Positions 17,243 to 25,136 of a DNA stretch of 64,000 nucleotides are shown here, piece after piece (positions within the stretch are counted from its first letter, which is position 1; each line of letters begins with the position of its first letter). The position numbers and the translations under genes are program-made. This DNA comes from BP-133 sp040756995. GTDB taxonomy: Bacteria; Actinomycetota; Acidimicrobiia; IMCC26256; BP-133. A model generated the notes under the pieces. The model was not told the DNA's origin. It did no database searches and worked only from the letters and a program-made list of their open reading frames with translations. The DNA is taken from positions 1 through 64,000 of the forward strand of contig JBFLYK010000025.1 of the NCBI GenBank assembly GCA_040756995.1, read 5' to 3'.

Positions 17243-18703
17243 GTGGAAACGCTGGCCCCCGATCGCATTCTCGGAGGTCGCTACCGCCTCCGACGGGAGT
17301 TGGCCCGCGGAGGCATGGCCACCGTCTGGGAAGCCGAGGACAAGGTGCTGACCCGGCGCGTCGCCATCAAGGTGCTGCACCCGCACCTCGCCGGCGACGA
17401 CGCCTTCCGCACCCGGTTCCGGCGCGAGGCGGTGTCGGCCGCCAAGCTCGCCCATCCCCACATCGTCACGACCTACGACACCGGCCGCGACGCCGACTTC
17501 GCCTACATCGTCATGGAGCTGGTCGAGGGCACGACGCTCGCCCGTCTCCTCCGGAGCCAGGGCCCGCTGCCGGTGGCGCAGGCGATCGACGTCGCGGTGC
17601 AGGTGGCCGACGCCCTGGCCTGCGCCCACTCCCACGGTGTCGTCCACCGCGACGTCAAGCCGGCCAACATCCTTCTGCGGGACGACGGGCACGTGAAGGT
17701 GGCCGACTTCGGCATCGCCAAAGCCGGCGCCGGTCACGACCTGACCCGCACCGGTGTCGTGATGGGCACCGCCAAGTACCTGTCGCCCGAGCAGGTGAGC
17801 GGGAACCCGGCCGACGCCGGCAGCGACATCTACGCCCTCGGCATCGTCCTCTACGAGATGCTGGCCGGCGCTCCGCCGTTCGTCGGCGACACGGAGCTCT
17901 CGACCGCCGTGGCCCGGCTGACGGCCGCCCCCGGCAGCCTGCGGGACCGGCGGCCCGACATCCCCCGCAGCCTCGAAGCGGTGGTACTGCGATCGCTGGC
18001 CCGTGATCCGGCGGCCCGTTTCCAGTCGGCCGAGGAGATGCGGGCCAGCCTGCTGGCGGTCGACTCCGACAACGACGAAGAGACACCGCCCGCCGGGCTG
18101 ACACTGGCCACGGCCACGCCGTCGCGGAGCAGATCCCGGGTGCTGGTGGCGGCGGTGGCCGCGGTACTGCTCGGGTCGGCGGCGGCCGTCGTCCGCTCCG
18201 TCGGAACGGGTGGGGAGTCGCCGTCGGAGCGCACCCGCAACAAGCCGAGCCTGGCCGCTCCCGCCGGAGCGCCGCTGGCCCCGCCCGCCGCGCTGCCGGC
18301 CATGAGCTTCGATCCGTTCGGCGACGACAAGGCGGAGAACCAGGCCGCGGCGCCGAACGTCTCCGACGGTGATCCCAACACGGCCTGGAAGACGACGCGC
18401 TATCTCGACAACTTCCCGAGCCTCAAGCAGGGCGTCGGGGTCTACGTCGATCTGGGCCGGAACCGGAAGGTGCACCGGGTGGCCGTGACGGCCACGCCCG
18501 GGTACAACGCCGACATCTTCGTCGCCGGTAGTCCCGGGGTCGACCTGGCGGGGTGGGGGAAGCCCCGGGCGACCGGGGGCAGCGGGACTTTCGACCTCGG
18601 TGGCGTCTCCGGCCGCTACGTCCTCGTCTGGTTCACGTCACTGCCCCAGACCGACGGCGGCTACCGGGTCGAGGTCTCCGAGATCAAGGTCGACCACGGC
18701 TGA
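17243..18703 (+). CDS. Transmembrane Ser/Thr protein kinase with discoidin-like extracellular domain
   Basis: 486 aa. Kinase domain (about 10-265): glycine loop LARGGMATVWEAE, Lys43 in VAIKVL, HRDVKPAN with Asp137, DFG 155-157 and activation segment GTAKYLSPEQ, so all catalytic residues are kept. One membrane span (about 279-300) is followed by a low-complexity linker and an extracellular discoidin/F5-8C-like domain (VSDGDPNTAWKTTRY ... GVYVDLG ... YVLVWFTSLP), likely sugar-binding. In mycobacteria an equivalent but inactive kinase domain plus carbohydrate-binding-like domain is fused to MurJ (Rv3910); here the parts are separate and the kinase looks active. The start GTG has GGAG 4 nt upstream. 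Confidence 0.92.
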   Translation: METLAPDRILGGRYRLRRELARGGMATVWEAEDKVLTRRVAIKVLHPHLAGDDAFRTRFRREAVSAAKLAHPHIVTTYDTGRDADFAYIVMELVEGTTLARLLRSQGPLPVAQAIDVAVQVADALACAHSHGVVHRDVKPANILLRDDGHVKVADFGIAKAGAGHDLTRTGVVMGTAKYLSPEQVSGNPADAGSDIYALGIVLYEMLAGAPPFVGDTELSTAVARLTAAPGSLRDRRPDIPRSLEAVVLRSLARDPAARFQSAEEMRASLLAVDSDNDEETPPAGLTLATATPSRSRSRVLVAAVAAVLLGSAAAVVRSVGTGGESPSERTRNKPSLAAPAGAPLAPPAALPAMSFDPFGDDKAENQAAAPNVSDGDPNTAWKTTRYLDNFPSLKQGVGVYVDLGRNRKVHRVAVTATPGYNADIFVAGSPGVDLAGWGKPRATGGSGTFDLGGVSGRYVLVWFTSLPQTDGGYRVEVSEIKVDHG

Positions 18704-18725
18704 CGGCCGTGTAGCTTCGGCACCC

Positions 18726-19325
18726 ATGAGCCGACCCGGCGGTGGCGGCGAGGCGAGCGACGAGGCACTGGCCGCCGCGGCCAACCGCGGGGACCGGGGC
18801 GCGCTCGAGGTCCTCCTCGCCCGGCACTTCGACCGGGTCCACGCCATCTGCCGGCGGGTGACAGGCCACCCGGAGGACGCCCTCGACGCCACCCAGGAAG
18901 CGTTGATCGCCGTCACCCGCGGGCTGCACCGCTACGACGGCCGGTCGCTGTTCACCACGTGGCTGTACCGGGTGGCGACCAATGCCGCCCTCGACGAGCT
19001 GCGCCGCCGGAAGCGCCGGCCGGAACCGGCGGAGTTGATCGAGGACCGGCCGATGACCGGGGCGGCGGCGGGCGCTCTGGCCTCGGCTCCGGTGGAGTCG
19101 GCCGTGGCCGCCCGGCTCGACGTCGACGCCGCCCTGGCCACGCTGAGCCCGGAGTTCCGGGCGGCGGTGGTGCTGCGCGACCTGTGCGACCTCGACTACG
19201 CCGAGATCGCCGAGGTCCTCGATGTACCAATCGGGACGGTTCGTTCCCGGATCGCCCGGGGAAGAGCGGCCATTGCCGACCAGCTGCGGGAACCGACCGC
19301 CCCTCCTGAACGCCCAAGCAGATGA
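18726..19325 (+). CDS. ECF RNA polymerase sigma factor (SigM-like)
   Basis: 199 aa. Region 2 runs from LARHFDRVHAICRRVTG through DALDATQEALIAVTRG to FTTWLYRVATNAALDELRR; region 4 contains LSPEFRAAVVLRDLCDLDYAEIAEVL and the recognition helix VPIGTVRSRIARGR. Position between the murJ locus and trxB matches mycobacterial sigM (Rv3911), which controls envelope functions. Stop and anti-sigma start overlap (ATGA). TAGCTT (18712-18717) 8 nt before the ATG suggests its own near-leaderless promoter. Confidence 0.92.
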   Translation: MSRPGGGGEASDEALAAAANRGDRGALEVLLARHFDRVHAICRRVTGHPEDALDATQEALIAVTRGLHRYDGRSLFTTWLYRVATNAALDELRRRKRRPEPAELIEDRPMTGAAAGALASAPVESAVAARLDVDAALATLSPEFRAAVVLRDLCDLDYAEIAEVLDVPIGTVRSRIARGRAAIADQLREPTAPPERPSR

Positions 19326-20269
19326 CGATGAACCCGACACCCGACCACCTCGACGACGAAATCCTCTCCGCCCTGCTCGACGGTGACGCCGGCGACAACG
19401 AGGCGGCAGCCCACCTCGGGGCCTGCGACCGCTGCGCCGGCCGGCAGGGTGAGCTGGCCGCCGCCCGGGTGGCGCTGGCCGGCGCGCCGGTCGAGCCGGT
19501 CGACGAGCTGACCCGGCGGCGTCTGGTGGCCGCCGCCCTCCAGGCGGCCGAGGAGGAGCGGACGAGCGAGGCGGCGGCCGTACCGACCCGGGCCCGGTCC
19601 CGCTGGGCCTCGCGCCACCCCGCCCTCATCGGTTCGGCGGCTGCCGTCATCCTGGCACTGCTGGTCGGCGTGCCGTTCGTGGTCGGCAACGACGGATCGC
19701 GCGACGACGAGACCACGCTGGCCGCCCAGGCCCCCGGTGCAGCCGAGTCGGCCGGCTCCTTCCTCGGCGACCTCGGGGATCTGGCCGACCGGGAGAGTCT
19801 GCGACAGCGCCTGATCAGCCGCCGCCTCAACGACCCCTATGGCTACAGCGCGCCGATGGAGCCCGGCCCCTCACCGGCCGCCGGAGCGCCGGCCGCCGGC
19901 ACGTCGGCGGCCAAGTCGGCGACGCCGGGCGCCGGTGGCCTGGCCAGCACCACGACCGTGGCGGAATCGGCGAGCCCGATGGCGGCCAGCGGCCGCGCCG
20001 GCGCGCCGGCCGCCGAGGTGACGTCCGACAGCGCGGCGGACACCGCCGCCCAGGCCAACGAGGAGGCGAGCCGGGAGCGGGCCGACACCGACGCCTGCGT
20101 GGCTGCTCTCCTGAACGGACCCGCCCGGGGTGGGCAGCTGACCGCCTCCGGGACCGGGACGTTCGAGGGCCGCCCGGCGATCGTGGCTGTCTTCGACCTC
20201 CCCGGGGGCCGGGTCGCCTTCGTGGCCGACCGCTCCGGCTGCGTCGTGCGCGACCGTTTCGCCGTCTGA
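19322..20269 (+). CDS. Membrane-anchored anti-sigma factor (zinc-finger type)
   Basis: 315 aa, translationally coupled to the sigma gene. The N-terminal anti-sigma domain has an H31-x3-C35-x2-C38 zinc signature (AHLGACDRC). A membrane span follows at about 100-121 (LIGSAAAVILALLVGVPFVV). The periplasmic part is Ala/Pro/Ser-rich, then a compact C-terminal domain with two cysteines (DACVAALLN and SGCVVRDRF) that may form a disulfide. It corresponds positionally to RsmA (Rv3912) but is longer. Adjacent trxB/trxA fit a redox-linked input, which is inference. Confidence 0.88.
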   Translation: MTMNPTPDHLDDEILSALLDGDAGDNEAAAHLGACDRCAGRQGELAAARVALAGAPVEPVDELTRRRLVAAALQAAEEERTSEAAAVPTRARSRWASRHPALIGSAAAVILALLVGVPFVVGNDGSRDDETTLAAQAPGAAESAGSFLGDLGDLADRESLRQRLISRRLNDPYGYSAPMEPGPSPAAGAPAAGTSAAKSATPGAGGLASTTTVAESASPMAASGRAGAPAAEVTSDSAADTAAQANEEASRERADTDACVAALLNGPARGGQLTASGTGTFEGRPAIVAVFDLPGGRVAFVADRSGCVVRDRFAV

Positions 20270-20272
20270 GCG

Positions 20273-20683
20273 TCAGTCGCCCTTGGCCCGCTTCTCCGCC
20301 GCCAGCCGGTGGGCGGAGTAGATCCCGTAGGCGCCGGCCACCCCGGCCAGGGCCACCGCCACCCAGCCTTCCGCCGGCCAGGCCCGCAAGCCGTCCGTAT
20401 CGCGCTGGACCGCCAGAGCCTCGCCGGCGATCGACAGCAGCGCCGCCACCCCGGCCATCCACAACGGCGGATCGTGGCGCCAGACGCGGTTCAGCACCCA
20501 GGCCATGACCGCCCCCAACCCGACCCCGCCGGAGATGGCCAGCCACTGGATGCCGGCGCCCTGGAAGGTGTACTCGCCCAGCACCATCCCCCCGATGGCG
20601 GCGATGATCAGCCCCACCGCCAGGGAGGCGACCAGCCGCACGGCCGGCATGACGTGACTCTGAGGGTCCGCCCACCGCGACAT
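20273..20683 (-). CDS. Hypothetical four-span membrane protein
   Basis: 136 aa, convergent with the anti-sigma gene (3 bp apart). About four hydrophobic helices: VRLVASLAVGLIIAAIGGMV, IQWLAISGGVGLGAVMAWVL, LWMAGVAALLSIAGEALAV and WVAVALAGVAGAYGIYSA, then a charged end AEKRAKGD. No catalytic or transport motif recognised. Confidence 0.65.
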   Translation of the reverse strand: MSRWADPQSHVMPAVRLVASLAVGLIIAAIGGMVLGEYTFQGAGIQWLAISGGVGLGAVMAWVLNRVWRHDPPLWMAGVAALLSIAGEALAVQRDTDGLRAWPAEGWVAVALAGVAGAYGIYSAHRLAAEKRAKGD

Positions 20684-20749
20684 GGGCCCGGAGCGTACGG
20701 CACCACGACGTGGAAATGGTGACGGCTGTGGCCCGTGTAGGCTCGTTCC

Positions 20750-21022
20750 ATGCCGGATTGGACCGATCAGGTCGCGGACTCGATCGAGAACGCTGTCGTG
20801 GCGGTGCGGGACAAAACGGTGGTCCCGGCCGAACGTCTCGTCGCCTACGTCGTTGCTGGGCTGTTCATCCTCTTCCTCGTCGGCGCCGTCGGGGTTCTCT
20901 TCGCGGCGGGCGTCTTCCGGCTGGTCGACGCCTATCTCCCGAGCGGTTCGTGGGCCACCTGGCTGGTCTTCGGCGGAGTATTCATGGTCTTCGGCGTGTT
21001 GCTGCTGTCATTACGCAAGTAA
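20750..21022 (+). CDS. Small two-span membrane protein
   Basis: 90 aa with two hydrophobic helices (about 32-56 and 67-86) after an amphipathic, charged N-terminus (DWTDQVADSIENAVVAVRDK). It resembles the small uncharacterised membrane proteins often found just before trxB in this class. ATG is 6 nt after TAGGCT (20738-20743), fitting a leaderless mRNA. It probably heads the trxB-trxA-cwlM unit, since trxB starts 27 bp after its stop. Confidence 0.7.
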   Translation: MPDWTDQVADSIENAVVAVRDKTVVPAERLVAYVVAGLFILFLVGAVGVLFAAGVFRLVDAYLPSGSWATWLVFGGVFMVFGVLLLSLRK

Positions 21023-21049
21023 GACCGCCGCAGAGGAGACGAAAGTCCG

Positions 21050-21985
21050 ATGGAGGAGCCTGTCCGTGACGTCATCATCGTGGGCTCCGGCCCGGCCGGC
21101 CTGACCGCCGCGGTCTACACCGCCCGGGCCAATCTCAACCCGCTGGTGATCGAGGGGTTCCCCGGGGCCGGCGGTCAGCTGATGCTCACCACCGACGTCG
21201 AGAACTACCCCGGCTTCCCCGACGGGATCATGGGCCCTGAGCTGATGGAGAAGTTCCGGGCCCAGGCGGCCCGCTTCGGCGCCGAGTACCTGACCGCCAA
21301 CGCCGAACGGGTCGACTTCTCCTCCTCGCCGTTCGGGGTGTGGGCCGAAGGCCGGGAGTTCCGGGCCCGCACCGTGATCATCTCCACCGGCGCCTCGGCC
21401 CGGATGCTGGGCCTGGCGTCGGAGGCCCGGCTTCTCGGCCACGGCCTGTCGACGTGCGCCACCTGCGACGGGTTCTTCTTCCGGGGCCAGGAGATCGCCG
21501 TCGTCGGCGGCGGTGACTCGGCCATCGAGGAAGCGGTGTTCCTGACCCGGTTCGCCACCAAGGTCCATGTCATCCACCGGCGTGACGAGCTGCGGGCGTC
21601 GAAGATCATGCAGGACCGGGCCTTCGCCAACCCGTCGATCAACTTCGTGTGGAACAGCGTCGTCGACGACGTCCTCGGCAAGGAGAAGGTCGAAGGCCTC
21701 GCCCTGCGCAACACGGTCACCGGCGAGGTGTCGGAGCTGAAGGTCGGCGGCGTGTTCGTGGCCATCGGCCACGATCCCAACACCAAGCTGTTCGTGGGCC
21801 AGGTCGAGCTCGACCCGACGGGGTACATCATCACCCGCGACGGGAGCAAGACGTCGGTGCCCGGGGTCTTCGCCTGTGGCGACGTTCAGGACCACGTCTA
21901 CCGCCAGGCCATCACCGCCGCCGGCTCGGGCTGCATGGCCGCCATCGACGCCGAGCGGTATCTCGAGGCCCAGGGCCATCAGTAA
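21050..21985 (+). CDS. trxB: Thioredoxin-disulfide reductase
   Basis: FAD/NADPH flavoenzyme reducing thioredoxin. 311 aa. FAD-binding GSGPAGLTAA (13-22), redox-active CATC (Cys136/Cys139), NADPH-binding GGGDSAIEEA and the C-terminal FAD motif GVFACGDVQDH are all in place. Ribosome site GGAGACGAAAGTCCG precedes ATG 21050. trxA follows 63 bp downstream. Confidence 0.97.
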   Translation: MEEPVRDVIIVGSGPAGLTAAVYTARANLNPLVIEGFPGAGGQLMLTTDVENYPGFPDGIMGPELMEKFRAQAARFGAEYLTANAERVDFSSSPFGVWAEGREFRARTVIISTGASARMLGLASEARLLGHGLSTCATCDGFFFRGQEIAVVGGGDSAIEEAVFLTRFATKVHVIHRRDELRASKIMQDRAFANPSINFVWNSVVDDVLGKEKVEGLALRNTVTGEVSELKVGGVFVAIGHDPNTKLFVGQVELDPTGYIITRDGSKTSVPGVFACGDVQDHVYRQAITAAGSGCMAAIDAERYLEAQGHQ

Positions 21986-22048
21986 ACTTGGGAATCACCG
22001 CCAGCCGGGTGGTGTTCTCGAAGGCGACTACGTGGAAAGGAACAGACG

Positions 22049-22378
22049 GTGTCCTCCATCATCACCCTGTCCGACGGCGCCTTCGACGAGACCATCAACG
22101 GCTCGGACACGCCTGTGCTGGTTGACTTCTGGGCTGAGTGGTGTGGCCCCTGCAAGATGATCGCCCCTGTCCTGGAGGAGATCGCCCGGGAGCAGAACGG
22201 CAAGATCACGATCGGGAAGCTCAACGTCGACGACAACCCCGACACCGCCCGCCGGTTCGAGGTCATGAGCATCCCCACCCTGATGGTGTTCAACAACGGC
22301 TCGCTCGAGAAGCGGCTGGTGGGCGCTCGCAGCAAGTCGCAGCTCCTGGCGGAGCTGGCTCAGTTCATCGGCGGCTGA
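22049..22378 (+). CDS. trxA: Thioredoxin
   Basis: 109 aa with active site WCGPC (31-35), followed by KMIAPVLEEIA, and cis-proline segment SIPTLMVF. Start GTG 22049 follows GGAAAGGAACAGACG. Dithiol donor for reductases and likely the substrate of the adjoining TrxB; together they could connect envelope stress (sigma/anti-sigma) and cytoplasmic thiol status. Confidence 0.97.
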   Translation: MSSIITLSDGAFDETINGSDTPVLVDFWAEWCGPCKMIAPVLEEIAREQNGKITIGKLNVDDNPDTARRFEVMSIPTLMVFNNGSLEKRLVGARSKSQLLAELAQFIGG

Positions 22379-22397
22379 GGTCAGCAAAGAGCCGCCC

Positions 22398-23396
22398 TTG
22401 CCTGAGGCATTCCGCACCCTCGCCCCCGGCAGTGAGGGCGAGGCCGTGCGGGACCTGCAGCAACGCCTGGCCGATCTCGGTTTCGAGACGGCCGCCGCCG
22501 AAGCGGGGGTCTACGGCGACAGCACCGCGGCGGCCGTCCGGGCGTTCCAGACCGCCCGCGGCCTGCGGGTCGACGGCATCTGCGGCCGGCAGACGTGGAG
22601 CGGCCTCGTCGAGGCGGGGTACCGGCTCGGTGACCGGCTCCTCTACCACCGCACGCCGATGCTGCGGGGCGACGACGTCCTCGACCTGCAGGAGAAGCTC
22701 AACGCCCTCGGCTTCGACGCCGGCCGGGGCGACGGGATCTTCGGCCCCCACACCGCCGAGGCGCTGCGGGAGTTCCAGCGCAACGTCGGGGCGGTGATCG
22801 ACGGCATCTGCGGCCCCGAGAGCATCGCCGCCCTGGAGCGACTGTCACGCTTCGGCGGCGGATCGGTGGCCGCCGTGCGGGAGAAGGAGGCCCTGCGGGA
22901 CGGCGCGCTGCGGCTGGCCGGCCGGCGGGTCTACCTGGCGGTGGAACCGGGGCTCGACATCCTCGGCGAGACCGTGGCCAAGGGCCTGCTCGAGCTCGGC
23001 GCCGACGTCCTGGTCGACGCCAGCGGCGACGACGACTCGGTGGTGGCGGGCGAGGCCAACCGCTACGGCGCCGACCTGTTCCTCGGCCTGCGCTTCGGCG
23101 ACATCCCCGGCCATCCCACCTGCGACTACTTCGCCTCCCACGCCTCCCGCTCGGAGGGCGGCTGTCACGTGGCCCGCTGCATCAGCGAGGAGCTCAGCAC
23201 GGCGCTCGGTCACCCCCACGCCGAGCCGGCCGGACGGGCCTATGCCGTCCTTCGGGAGACCCGCATGCCGGCCGTGGTCTGCCAGCCGGTCCAGGCCGAC
23301 GACGTCGAAGGTGTCCGCCAGCTGCGGGCCCGGGCCGGTGCCGCCGGCCGGGCCATTGTCCAGGGGGTGCAGCGGGGGGTCGAAGAACCGCTGTAG
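22398..23396 (+). CDS. CwlM-like cytoplasmic protein: two peptidoglycan-binding domains and a degenerate amidase_3 domain
   Basis: 332 aa, no signal peptide. Two PG_binding_1 repeats (about 10-72 and 86-148; each ends with xVDGICGxQT or VIDGICGPES). The third domain has the amidase_3 layout, but the metal/catalytic motifs are altered: the usual DPGHG is EPGLD (183-187), the usual SIHAN is GLRFG (230-234), and the usual catalytic Glu is Gln296 in VVCQPV. Enzymatic amidase activity is therefore unlikely. Mycobacterial CwlM at the same locus is a cytoplasmic regulator of MurA, activated by PknB phosphorylation; a similar regulatory role is a reasonable inference, with the kinase 4 kb upstream a candidate. 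It starts 19 bp after trxA; TTG or GTG starts were considered, TTG 22398 chosen. Confidence 0.85.
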   Translation: MPEAFRTLAPGSEGEAVRDLQQRLADLGFETAAAEAGVYGDSTAAAVRAFQTARGLRVDGICGRQTWSGLVEAGYRLGDRLLYHRTPMLRGDDVLDLQEKLNALGFDAGRGDGIFGPHTAEALREFQRNVGAVIDGICGPESIAALERLSRFGGGSVAAVREKEALRDGALRLAGRRVYLAVEPGLDILGETVAKGLLELGADVLVDASGDDDSVVAGEANRYGADLFLGLRFGDIPGHPTCDYFASHASRSEGGCHVARCISEELSTALGHPHAEPAGRAYAVLRETRMPAVVCQPVQADDVEGVRQLRARAGAAGRAIVQGVQRGVEEPL

Positions 23397-23412
23397 AACC
23401 GGCGTAGCGTCG

Positions 23413-23970
23413 TCACGGCGTCCACAGCGGCCGCTTGGCGGGAACGCCGACCCGTCGGGGCCACCGGTCATCGCTCCGGACCTTCTCCAGCACCACGAAC
23501 GACCCGCCCGGCGCCGCGCCCCGTGACGGCGGCCCGAAGCCGAGCTCCTCGAGCCCGGCGGACGGCCAGCGGGCCGTGACCGCCTCCTTCCCCTCGTCAC
23601 CCGGCGGCTCGCTGACCACCAACCGGCCGCCGGGTCGGAGAAAGCCGACCGCGCACTCGGCGGTCACGGCCGGCGGCCCGAACGACCGGGCGACGACGGC
23701 GTCGAAGGTCTCCCGCAGGTCGCCGCGCCGCGCCGCCTCTTCGGCCCGCGCCTCCACGACGGCCACGTCGGGCCGCTCCATCCCGCTCACCGCCTCCCGC
23801 AGAAAACGACAGGCGCGCTGTCGGGCCTCGAGCAGCGTCAGTTCCAGCTCCGGCCGCTGGGTGGCGATGACCAGCCCGGGCAGTCCGCCTCCGCTTCCGA
23901 GGTCGAGGACCCTGCCCTGCTCGGGGAGACCGTCCAACAGGGCGCGTCCGTGCTCGACGTGCCGGGCCAC
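23413..23970 (-). CDS. rsmG: 16S rRNA (guanine-527-N7)-methyltransferase
   Basis: SAM-dependent methyltransferase (GidB). SAM motif VLDLGSGGGLPGLVIA (about 21-36), LLEARQRACRFL and VVARSFGPP. From GTG 23970 it is 185 aa, but the reading frame upstream encodes LLRSQELGFLGPGP, which belongs to the usual N-terminus of actinobacterial RsmG, and there is no ATG, GTG or TTG to start it. A CTG at 24039 overlaps the jag stop as CTGA and would give 208 aa. The real start is probably that CTG. Located between jag and cwlM as usual, but without parA/parB. Confidence 0.92.
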   Translation of the reverse strand: MARHVEHGRALLDGLPEQGRVLDLGSGGGLPGLVIATQRPELELTLLEARQRACRFLREAVSGMERPDVAVVEARAEEAARRGDLRETFDAVVARSFGPPAVTAECAVGFLRPGGRLVVSEPPGDEGKEAVTARWPSAGLEELGFGPPSRGAAPGGSFVVLEKVRSDDRWPRRVGVPAKRPLWTP

Positions 23971-24035
23971 CGGGCCGGGCCCGAGGAAGCCGAGCTCCTG
24001 GGACCGGAGGAGGACGGTGTCGAGGTCGGCGACCG

Positions 24036-25115
24036 TCAGGAGGAGTTGGCCAGCGCCTTGATCACGACCCGGCGGCGGGGCTCCTCGCCTTCGGAGATGG
24101 TGGAGACCCCCTCGATCTCGTTGACGATGTCGTGGACGATCTTGCGGTCCACCGGCGACATCGGTTCGAAGACCTGGTCGCGGCCGGACTCCAGGGCCCG
24201 CTGGGCCGCCTGGCGGGCGAACTCCGCCAGCGCCTCCTGGCGGCGGGCGCGGTAGCCGGCGACGTCAACGTGGATGCGGGCGCCGTGGCCTCCGATCCGG
24301 CGCTGGACGGCCGTCCGGACGAGTTCCTGGATGGCGTCGACGGTGGCCGCCCGGGGCCCGATCAGAAGACCGAGGTCGGTCCCTTGGATGTCGACCATCA
24401 CGTCGTCGTCGCCCTCGGACCGGGCGGCCACGGTGGCCGGCAGCCCGAAGCGTTCGACGAGGCCCCGAGTGAAGGCCTCCGCCAACTCGGCCTGTTCCTC
24501 GAGTGACACGTCAGATCCGGACACGGCCTCCTCCTCCTCGACGTTCGAGCCGGCCTCTGCCGCGCTCGCTCTGGCAGTCGCCGAGGCGCCCTGGGGCTTC
24601 TTCCTCCGGCGCCGATTACGGGACGACGATCCGGACGGGCGCTCGCCGGCCCCTCCGGCCGCTGCTCCGGCGGCGGCGACGTCGCGCTCGCCGGCCGGGC
24701 GGTCTTCGACTTCTTCGGCCGGTGCTCCGGCGTCGGCCGGCCCGGCCGCTGGGCGGCCCCGCCCCGGCCGACCCCCGGAACGGTCAGCTGCCGCCCGGTC
24801 GCCGCCCGGCCGGTCACCGGCCGCTCGCTCGACCCGGGGCCGGGCGGCTCGCTCGCCACCGTCGACGCCGCTCCGGCGTTCACGGTCCCGCTCCCGGCCG
24901 CCGCCGCGCCGGCGCCGGTCGGGTTTCTCCCGGGACAGGGGTTTCACCCGGGCCTTGATCCGGGCCGGTGAGCCCCCGCCGAGGCGGCTCAGGAAACCCC
25001 GCTTGGATTCCTCGAGGACTTCGTATTCGATGTCGGCCTCATCAACGCCCAGTTCATCGAGCGCAGCTTCGACCGCTTCGGCCACGGTCTTGCCGGTAGT
25101 GACGATCCATTCCAT
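24036..25115 (-). CDS. jag: Jag/KhpB RNA-binding protein (KH and R3H domains)
   Basis: 359 aa. N-terminal Jag_N domain (EWIVTTGKTVAEAVEAALDE ... SKRGFLSRLGGG), a long Arg/Asp/Ala-rich disordered linker (about 60-200), a KH domain with LGLLIGPRAATVDAIQEL (the GxxG loop is GPRA), and a C-terminal R3H domain with MSPVDRKIVHD. It binds RNA and affects cell-wall growth in Gram-positives. Linker length is unusually large compared with a typical Jag of about 200 aa. Stops in the CTGA context shared with rsmG. Confidence 0.94.
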   Translation of the reverse strand: MEWIVTTGKTVAEAVEAALDELGVDEADIEYEVLEESKRGFLSRLGGGSPARIKARVKPLSREKPDRRRRGGGRERDRERRSGVDGGERAARPRVERAAGDRPGGDRAAADRSGGRPGRGRPAAGPADAGAPAEEVEDRPAGERDVAAAGAAAGGAGERPSGSSSRNRRRRKKPQGASATARASAAEAGSNVEEEEAVSGSDVSLEEQAELAEAFTRGLVERFGLPATVAARSEGDDDVMVDIQGTDLGLLIGPRAATVDAIQELVRTAVQRRIGGHGARIHVDVAGYRARRQEALAEFARQAAQRALESGRDQVFEPMSPVDRKIVHDIVNEIEGVSTISEGEEPRRRVVIKALANSS

Positions 25116-25136
25116 CGGTCGTGGTGCCTCTGTCGG

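Noticed and set aside
15794..18475. 893-codon minus-strand frame over murJ and the kinase
   Set aside because: Antisense to strongly supported genes; no recognisable domain.
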